Source: Gyromitra esculenta
Taxonomy: Eukaryota > Ascomycota > Pezizomycetes > Pezizales > Discinaceae
Direction: 5' to 3'
Length of the DNA stretch: 64,000 nucleotides
Assembly: GCA_038503075.1 (NCBI GenBank)
Contig: JBCAML010000001.1
Location: forward strand, 1,550,001 to 1,614,000
The notes beneath the pieces are model-generated. The model was not told the DNA's origin, made no database searches, and saw only the letters and a list, made by a program, of their open reading frames with translations. Below, piece after piece: positions 56,493 through 64,000 of this stretch (its first letter is position 1; every line of letters starts with the position of its first letter). A program made the translations under genes and the position numbers.

Positions 56493-58683
56493 CTTAACAA
56501 GCAAGCCAAGAAAACAGTTCTGTATATATTTTATGCGGGTCTGTAGTAAGTAGCAGTCTTGCGAGTAGAGACAGCCCTTGAGTATTGGGACCGAGAGAAC
56601 GGAGATAGTTACTGCTTTGAAGCAGAAGTCTGAGGTGATAGCAGTGTTGGAGTTCAAGTATCGAATTTTGGACCGCTAAAACAGTCGAAGGGAAAGCTGA
56701 TGGTTATATAATGTTAATAAACCAAAATAATTATATTTTTCGATGATATTTAACGGATCGGGATAGTATATCATATAGTATATTACCATAATTTCTATTT
56801 GGAAGCTTAAACACCATTCTAATCTAAAGGATTGGATTTCCCCAAGTCTATTTGGGGTTCGAGTGCACTATAATCTTCTTAGATTCAAGCGCGTGCGTTG
56901 GAGTTTGTACATAGAAATTATGCTTAGCGACCATTCTATTATAACAAAATCACTTAAAATAAAATCCATCACCCGATGAAAAATAATCAGCGTTGCTAGT
57001 GCGCCGATAGCCCGACTGCGATTGCCTACTCCCCCTTCTACAGGATCTTAGATCAATCAATGGCAATGCCCCCATAGATTGGGAAACCTCCCTTTAGTGA
57101 GTGATTGGACCCCATAGCTCCACCAATGGTTCCAACCGGAAATTACTAAGAGCCCGTCGGCTCTTTTCACCACACGGCCATCCCCGCGGCACAGAAATGA
57201 GCGGGAGAAAAATTATTTTGTCCTAGACGTCTCAAAATATGAGGAATAAAGGAATAAAATATATTAGAATTTGAATTGAGCGATGGTTTTAATCCCGCAA
57301 CCAGACGTCCATTTCTTTAAAAGTAGGGTTTTTAGTAGAGCTCTCTCAACACCCAACATAGGAGAGGACTGTCATGTGATAAGTCAGCTACGAGACTACA
57401 AAGGTTTAATCTACCTTTTGAGTTTTAAAATTGGAGAATTTCTTATATATCGGATTAAGCTGAACTACCTCCACCAAAGAAATAAATTCGTGCCTTAGAA
57501 GTCTCAAGCGAAGAATGGGTAACGAAGAAAAGATATCATTCTACAAAAAAAGACTCGGCTATATGCCAGGTTTCATTCTCTATAAATGCTAACTTCACAG
57601 CTAAATGACCTATACATATGCTGTTGAAGTTATTAGTACTGCGCTAATAGCACTTGATCGGCTGAGAGCTCGGTCCGGGTTGATAACAGTCGGGATCTGG
57701 GGGCTTTCTATTAGCCAAACTACTGTATATATAGTGTTATCTTTCGCCTATATCTCGCCCTATATCTGAAGTTCGATCAATACTCGATCGTGGTCTGAAA
57801 CTCCGACGTGTGCATGCGCACATGTATGTGTGCCGAGCGATGTGCCACGATGATACCCTGACGTCTCCAATAATTCAAAATGACAAAATGGCGAAACTCT
57901 GCCTTGGCTCCAGTCATGGATGGTTTGCCTCGATACTTCTAAACAGGAAATTATTTGGGAATTTGTGATCCAAAACATATAATGGCACAGTACATTCGCC
58001 CTGGGAGGAACCTCAGGAAGATTATGGTACATTTAGAGGTAATCTCTCACCAACCAACCCTGTGTTTGTCAAGGCAGAGCGTATATCATTCTTGCAACCC
58101 CTCTATAGCTTAGCTCCAAACAATTAACCCCGAGCGCAAAGATTGAGCATTTTAGCTCAACCAATGACAACGTAATCGCGAAGATGTGAAGTACCTAGAT
58201 GCCAAGGATCGTATATTCGGAGATGCCAAGACTTTTATTACTCTAACCGCATGACGTTAGCTTGAAAATCGAGGTCGAAAATCTAGTCAAAGACGCTTCC
58301 TCTGGTATCACCCCGTCCTCAACAATGGGTCTTGAGTCTCGGAATTTGGTAAAGGTAATAGGCTCCAGAGCTAGATCCCTTTCATGTGCCCAATCCCGAC
58401 TTCCAATCTTCCTTCCTCATCATCAGCGACGCAGTTTCAGATCAACAGCCGATATCAGGGAAAAACTCTTCTATAGACCAAGAGAAACCACGGCCCGTAA
58501 TGGAGGGGAAATTGGCCCAGCTTTGGGTAGCACACGAAGATTATTTCACTGCACTCCTCGTGTTGTTCGTATACCAAACCTCATTTACTTCCGGCATCTC
58601 GACTAATCCCCGATTGGATCAACTAGCAAGAGGAACCCGAGCTCACCGAATTGAAAGTTGGCCATTTCTTCACTGCTTCAATA
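56493..58683. other. Gene-poor AT-rich interval
   Basis: AT-rich to about 57600. From 58262 to 58683 open frames in two phases run into the basic repeat protein gene and could hold an upstream exon, not resolved. Confidence 0.45.
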
Positions 58684-60969
58684 ATGTTTCCTAAGATGCT
58701 TGCGAATTCAAGTAGAGGTCGACGAACACTCAAAATCGGGGCTCTCCGTGCCGTCTATGCCGAACATCAGCTCAATGGCAACTACAAGCGATTAAAGAGA
58801 CGACCATGTCTTCTATACGCAAAAGACCATTATACATTAACTGTTCTGGTCTGCACCTCGAAACCTCCTGTTCAATTGGCCCACCGCTTTGCTCCATTCA
58901 ATTATGCACCTCGCCTTGCTGGACAACCACCAGCATTTCTTCATTCCGCTGAAAACCCCGACTCAGCTGGTGGCGGATATATCTTCTTTACACATGCTCT
59001 TATTGCTCGCTTGGTAAGGGGGAGAGGACCGGTGGGGTCTTATAAACAACCTGGCGGCATTTATATAAATCACTGTGATGTCGACACAGGCGATACCTGG
59101 GTTCCTTCGAAGAATTATCGCCTTAGTACACAGCAGCTAGCATATATCGAGGAGCTACACAGAAAATTTTGGGGTGGTGTTCGTTACGATGAGCACGGGA
59201 CGGAAATTGCAGCTAGCGAGGTTGGAAGTACAGAGAAGATGGAAGGAAAGATATCAATAAGGCGGGTTATCGATGGCAGTCCGATAGATGAATCACCAGG
59301 AGCGAGCTTTTTACCGAAGATAACAGCAAGGAGGGAAAGAGATATTATGTTAAAATCAGCGGTTTCTGATCAAGAGTACTGGAGGAGGAGGAGGCAGAGA
59401 ATGGCGAGAGTGGCGAGAATGGCGAGGGCTCTTAGAAATAAGAGAAGAATGATGAGGAGGAAAACAGTGAAGATGAAGAGTATAGCAAGGAGAGTACAGT
59501 CGGGGGCTCCGAGAGCGGTAGAGAGGGCGTCGATAAGGATGGATTCGAAAGCGGTAATAGCTAGAGAAACCGGACAGACGAAGAAGTTAAAACGCCTCAC
59601 AAGAAAAAGAAAAAAGAAGAAGAAGGCTGCTGCTACGGCCATGGATGTTTCGATAGCGCAAGAACCAACGAATTCAATGAAAAAAGAGTTGGGAAAGCGT
59701 GCGGTAAAGAATAAAAACACAGAACCGACGATGAAGAGTGCTCCGAATAAGTCAGTGAAAGTTAAAATCAAGAATACAGAGGGAACGGCATGCAAGCCAA
59801 CGGCGTTAACGGGAGGAAAACCTGTAGAAGTTGAGACAAAAGGTAAACCAAAAAGAGCAAGGAGGAGAAAAAGAGCTTTGCACGAGCCTCAAATGGGGGC
59901 CCCAATTACGGAGGTCACTAAAACGGGGGAACCGTCACCGCCGCCATCATCGCAACCATCACCAACACCTTCGATGAAAGGGAAGTTAGTAAAAATAGCG
60001 GGTGCTAAACCGATAGAAACCAAGGGAAGCAGCTCCCAAAATCCCCAAATCAAGAGCAAAATCAAGACTACGAACTGCGAACCGGCGGGAAAAATAAGGG
60101 AATCGACAAGCAACGCAACAGAAACCGATCCAGATGGGAGGGGAGGAGGAGTCCACTCATATAAATCGTCGTATAAGTTGCAATTGGAGGCTAGAGTCGC
60201 GGATATCACGATAACGCCGAAACTAGCACCTTTGACGAAAGTGGTTTCGATGAGAAAGATGAAAAACTTACCCACGCAAGTGCGAGCACATTTGATTGAG
60301 GGGAGAAGGACGGATAGCTCACCAGCGCAGGAGCTAGTTCATTTGACGGAAGGACCTTCGATCAGGAAGACTGACGCCCCACCAGCACAGGAGCTAGCAC
60401 GCTTAACGAAAACACCTTCGATCAAGAGGGCTGATGCCTCACCAGCGCAGAAGCCAGTACATTTGAAGGAAGGATCTTTAGTCAGAAGGATAGATAGCTT
60501 GCCGACGCAGGAGCCAGTGCCTTTCAAGCCTTTGGTCAGAAGGACGAATAGCTCGTCGGCGCATGAACCAGTGGATTTGGAGGAGGGACCTTTGATCAGA
60601 AGGACGGAGAGCTCACCAGCACAAGAACCAACACCCTTAGCGAAAACGACATTAGTCAGAAGAACGATTAAAAATCCAGTGTGTGAGCTGACGAGAATGG
60701 ATTTGATAAAGAAGACGTATAGCGAGTTAGCGCAGGAACCAACATATTTGGCGGAATGGATGCCGGTAAGGAGAGCGGGTAGTGAGTTAGTGCAGGGGCC
60801 AACGGGTTCGACAGAGACAAAGGTAATAAGGGTGTTTGGTAGCTCGAGTATAACGCCTTTAGCGAAAAGATCTTTAATAAGATGGACGAAGAGTAGCGTA
60901 GAGATGGCGGTAAGCGACGTTCCTGATGGACTAAAACCAAATCACGAATGTGGAGGAAAACTGGGTTAA
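58684..60969 (+). CDS. Large basic repeat protein of unknown function
   Basis: A single exon of 761 aa from the first in-frame ATG (MFPKMLANSSRGRRTLK). Residues 1-175 look folded (CLLYAKDHYTLTVLVCTSK, GGYIFFTHALIARLVRGRGP, IYINHCDVDTGDTW), but I recognise no family. From about 200 the protein is extremely basic (RRMMRRKTVKMKSIARR; KKLKRLTRKRKKKKK), with nuclear-type signals. From about 535 to 720 comes a degenerate 20-aa repeat of the type SSPAQEPVHLTEGPSIRRTD. The coding strand is strikingly purine-rich from 59220 onward, unlike neighbouring genes. There could be an upstream exon in 58262-58650, where open frames exist, but I could not fix a splice. It is probably lineage-specific. Confidence 0.6.
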   Translation: MFPKMLANSSRGRRTLKIGALRAVYAEHQLNGNYKRLKRRPCLLYAKDHYTLTVLVCTSKPPVQLAHRFAPFNYAPRLAGQPPAFLHSAENPDSAGGGYIFFTHALIARLVRGRGPVGSYKQPGGIYINHCDVDTGDTWVPSKNYRLSTQQLAYIEELHRKFWGGVRYDEHGTEIAASEVGSTEKMEGKISIRRVIDGSPIDESPGASFLPKITARRERDIMLKSAVSDQEYWRRRRQRMARVARMARALRNKRRMMRRKTVKMKSIARRVQSGAPRAVERASIRMDSKAVIARETGQTKKLKRLTRKRKKKKKAAATAMDVSIAQEPTNSMKKELGKRAVKNKNTEPTMKSAPNKSVKVKIKNTEGTACKPTALTGGKPVEVETKGKPKRARRRKRALHEPQMGAPITEVTKTGEPSPPPSSQPSPTPSMKGKLVKIAGAKPIETKGSSSQNPQIKSKIKTTNCEPAGKIRESTSNATETDPDGRGGGVHSYKSSYKLQLEARVADITITPKLAPLTKVVSMRKMKNLPTQVRAHLIEGRRTDSSPAQELVHLTEGPSIRKTDAPPAQELARLTKTPSIKRADASPAQKPVHLKEGSLVRRIDSLPTQEPVPFKPLVRRTNSSSAHEPVDLEEGPLIRRTESSPAQEPTPLAKTTLVRRTIKNPVCELTRMDLIKKTYSELAQEPTYLAEWMPVRRAGSELVQGPTGSTETKVIRVFGSSSITPLAKRSLIRWTKSSVEMAVSDVPDGLKPNHECGGKLG
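60290..60800 (+). repeat. Degenerate 20-aa coding repeat in the basic repeat protein
   Basis: About eight to ten imperfect units encode the pattern (S/A)xPAQEPxxLxEgPxIRRxD. The units are recognisable by recurring AGC-TC-CC(A/G)GC-GCA(G/C)AG codons. They are diverged, indicating an old expansion under weak constraint. Confidence 0.65.
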
Positions 60970-62148
60970 TTGGAAAGGCCGTCAAGTGAGGTTGAGTCAA
61001 TGAGAGCCCTTCTTAGTAAACTGGTACAGTGTAAATATAGAGCAAAAGTCTAGATATATGTGGATGAAAGGATAGACTTTGTATGAAAACCATCTCACCG
61101 ATAAAATAAAGCTTCAAGTACGATGCTCCCATCATTGGAACACAGAACCCCAGCGTTAGTCGATTAAAGGGGGTCTAAATCTGTGGTTTAAAAGAAGCTA
61201 TTTCAGAGAGCTAGCTATTAACCGTAATCTATTCGTGGCTTGATGATAGCACGACGTGAAAGAGGGTATGAACCATTGGTTTACCTAAGACAACAATCAC
61301 TATTTGGGGGTTCTAACTGAAAATTAGAGACTGTAGGGAATTAAGAACCGCTAGGGTGTAGGGGTAAGTCTGACTAACGTGGCGGTGCGACAAGAGCTGT
61401 CAATGTTCCTGTCCCAACCCACGCGAGGCTTGGTAGATATACCTAATCAATTCAGGATGCTGTATTGATATTGTAAACCGATGTCGTTTGGTAAAACTAA
61501 GGAAGTTCAAACAACTGTGAGTCTCTCAAGGGGAGAACTGCACCGTCACGTTCGCCAGACTTACCTACACTCTGGTACATTTGGTCGAGAGAACTTGATA
61601 TTTGGGAGAGTGTTCGTTTTGACCGAGTGACGCCTCATGTCGGATAAACGCAAGCACCGTAATCCTTGTAAGCAGCGTTTCTTTGGGTTGGATGCTTTCT
61701 CAAAACACACCTGTTTCTTTTGACGCATTGCACACCAAGCCACCCAATAGGTAGAAATGCTTTCGATTGCAATTCATGATCTCGATCTCATCAACATGTG
61801 ATACTAAGATACACAGGCATTGCCATTGGCTGGGCTTGAGACCATCCCATCATCCATCCAACACAGCGATCTCCAATTGGCTTCATGCAGCTTATGTGCG
61901 ACCTCCTCTTCGCGATAAACAACGGCGCCAAGACCTTGATTTTGTGCTATATTTTTGCAACACGCAGATCTGATACGTGGGTTAATTCCTATCGTCCGAT
62001 CTCCATCAACTATGCTTATATATAATATTCACGTAGAACAGGTTTAAAGTAAAGCTTCTCCCCCCTTTTCCCGGAAAACAGTATATACCACGCAATAGAC
62101 CCTCAAGGCTTTCCATGAGCTATCACCGTTAAGCGACATCCCGCAAAT
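60970..62148. other. Intergenic, no gene seen
   Basis: 3' flank of the basic repeat gene and promoter of the cupin gene. Short frames only. Confidence 0.5.
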
Positions 62149-62920
62149 ATGTTCTCGTTTCTAACATCCCCGTTCCCTCGCTCAAAGACCTCCCACCAAA
62201 ACCCGTTCGTAACAGGTAGTGGGACTTTAAAAAGCACTTCGGAATTCTTCCCTCTCGCCAAATCGAATGGCTCACCAACCGCGACATACGCCATGCGACA
62301 ATTCATCCGCCCCGAACCCGGGAACGTACTGGGCAGCCCACCTTACCACTGGCATGGCACGCAAATCGAAACATTTGCTGTCGAGCAAGGAGCCATGACA
62401 GTAACACTCGAGGGGGTCAATAAAGATGTTCCGGCAGGTCAAAGTGTTGTGATCAAGCCAGGGCAATACCATACTTTCGCCAATGCTTCCACCGTGGACC
62501 CATTGCAAGTCGTCGTTTCCGTGGAAGTGCTGCCAGGAGAGGATCAGGTGGACGAAAGGTTCTTTAGGAATTTATATTCTTACATGGACGACTGCAAAAG
62601 GCTGAAGAGGGGACCCTCACCTTTTCAGATGTTGCTATTTATGACTTCTGCGGATACGTATCTCGCTCTACCGTAAGCTCTTGATTTTTTTTCTTTCTTT
62701 CTTTATTAGTCGATGAGTATGCCTTTTTCCATACGTGGGGCTCAAGAACTTCGTTTTATTCACTAGTATCCCGTTCGTTCCCAGGGTTATCCAGCGAGGA
62801 ATATCAAGAATGATCGGCTTCGTTGGCGGCATTGTGGTAGGAGAATGGCTCCTAGGATTCAAGAGAAGCTATCCCGAATACATGGCCGGGATAGAGCTTG
62901 AGGATATGAAGGAAAAGTGA
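62149..62920 (+). CDS. Cupin-domain protein with hydrophobic C-terminal segment
   Basis: Two exons (62149-62672, 62767-62920) with a 94-nt intron (GTAAGC donor, CACTAG acceptor) encode 225 aa. Residues about 50-130 hold a single cupin barrel: motif one is YHWHGTQIETFAVEQG (two His and a Glu as metal ligands) and motif two is GQSVVIKPGQYHTF. A helical region follows, then IPFVPRVIQRGI and a Gly-rich hydrophobic stretch (RMIGFVGGIVVGEWLLG) near 190-206 that may bind a membrane. Short fungal cupins of this kind are uncharacterised or sit in secondary-metabolite clusters, but no such cluster is visible here. The acceptor is chosen because the earlier candidates (62709, 62717, 62746) either hit a stop or lose frame. 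Confidence 0.72.
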
Positions 62921-64000
62921 AGTATTACGTGGGATAGCTTCACGCGAGCCGATCGATGTATACTTATTTTGACGGAGGTGGTAACTTTTTCTATCTTTTT
63001 TTGTCAAATATGGGGGGACACATGTATGTTGAAGAGGGTTTTTATTTGGAGTTTGGGAGTTTGGATTATTAGGAAGACCGCAATTGCGAGTAGGTAGAAA
63101 TTTATTACAGAATTTCCTAGAGCCAACAACTGGAATAATCGCTGCCGCAAAGATTATATGTACCTCCTCCCACCATACAACTCTCAATGACGACTGTGCA
63201 GAAATTTCGAAAGCGCGATTGAGGAACCTAAACGTTGAGGTAATTAACTACTGCCAAAGCGCAGTATTTTCGTAGCCACAAGGCCGAAGCAACAACAGCT
63301 CCAGAGCAAATAGACACCCCGCTATGTGCTGTACGTACAGTATGCACTGGTAATACACCCGAAGATCTCGAGTTTCTGCCTACCAAACGGACCCCAGATA
63401 TCCCCCGCCTTACACGTGACAACGGACGATAGACAAATCCGGTTGCAGCAGCCAAAGATTTGTGCCAGTGCCATCGGTGCGTAATACAATAGCCTTCTAA
63501 GGCTGATGTCCATCAGAGAGAGTTGCCCCTCACATCGGTAGCCCTTTGGTTTAAATGCTGATTGATGATGCTGATTGATGCAAAACAATTTGCAATGGCC
63601 AATTAACTCGAAATGCCGCGATATCAGGGGTTTGGAGGAAACATAAGACGCCGATGTCACGACCAGTACGAATTGATAATTAAATCACTCTACTATGCGG
63701 TTTTTTCATCCCACCGGTAATCCACCCCAACCGAGTTCAGAATAATAAAATCAAGCTCAACACGAAAGGGAAAAAAAAAGCCACAGCCTTCTTAGTATAG
63801 TGTTCGGAGGTTAAGAGCTCCGTCAAGTATTATCGACCAAGAAATTTGTACATAAGTAAAAGGCTTAAAAGTTCAATCCAGCGTGAAATCACCAATTACA
63901 TTTATGTGGTCAATTTTCCTTGACACGAGAAACCAGGAGGAACACAACGCTCGGCGCTTTTAAGCAAACTTCAGTTATGTTTTGCTCCTCGGTTTCTCAA
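62921..64000. other. 3' flank of the cupin gene, no gene seen
   Basis: The minus-strand frame at 63322-63660 has no motifs. No gene is supported up to the window end. Confidence 0.5.

Noticed and set aside
58386..58694. Open frame before the basic repeat protein
   Set aside because: It ends in a stop within the next gene's start and no splice joining the two frames could be fixed.

Overview
The window reads as nuclear DNA of a filamentous ascomycete (Pezizomycotina). The evidence is many short spliceosomal introns (mostly 50-95 nt, GTATGT-like donors, CTAAC-like branch sites), fungal-type proteins (the two-RRM U1A/U2B'' protein, Kei1, the fused flavodoxin-sirohaem sulfite reductase, an Oca1-type phosphatase), a Kex2-processed small secreted protein, and a gene density of about one per 3.5 kb. 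Conserved genes here carry many introns (five in sulfite reductase, four in RPL5, three in AP-1 sigma), which would fit an early-diverging class such as Pezizomycetes or Orbiliomycetes; that placement is inference only.

Layout. 1.6-2.7 kb (+): a UBL3/MUB prenylated ubiquitin-fold protein. 4.1-4.7 kb (-): a HIT zinc-finger protein of the ZNHIT3/Hit1 type with a tandem TTAGGG motif in its promoter. 5.7-8.2 kb (+): a 4E-T/Eap1-like eIF4E-binding protein. 10.0-14.9 kb (-): a very large secreted, probably GPI-anchored repeat protein of 1625 aa. 18.3-23.2 kb (+): sulfite reductase beta subunit. 23.8-25.2 kb (-): ribosomal protein L5. 27.4-28.0 kb (+): a small secreted protein. 29.6-30.5 kb (+): an F-box/ankyrin protein. 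32.7-33.7 kb (-): Kei1. 35.4-35.9 kb (-): a LAMTOR5/Ego2-like roadblock protein in four tiny exons. 37.1-38.3 kb (+): an acidic/proline-rich unknown. 40.7-42.7 kb (-): an F-box protein. 46.6-47.1 kb (-): a low-complexity unknown. 48.3-51.4 kb: a compact cluster of Oca1 phosphatase (-), U1A/U2B'' (+) and AP-1 sigma (-). 52.9-54.2 kb (+): a single-pass membrane protein. 55.6-56.5 kb (-): a coiled-coil unknown. 58.7-61.0 kb (+): a purine-rich gene for a very basic repeat protein. 62.1-62.9 kb (+): a cupin protein.

The genes do not form an operon-like or biosynthetic cluster; most are ordinary housekeeping genes in sulfur assimilation, translation, splicing, sphingolipid synthesis, vesicle coats and TORC1 signalling. 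Several are visible only after splicing by hand: the 7-nt microexon in U1A, the ATG-only first coding exon of RPL5, the LAMTOR5-like gene, the zinc-knuckle exon of the HIT protein and the first two exons of AP-1 sigma. The accessory interest lies in the 1625-aa repeat wall protein, the 761-aa repeat protein, a TA-flanked inverted-repeat element, a 91-bp poly(A) insertion with a perfect 16-bp target-site duplication, and a strongly over-represented intergenic palindrome, TACATGTA (12 copies). No convincing rRNA, tRNA, CRISPR array or intact transposon is seen.
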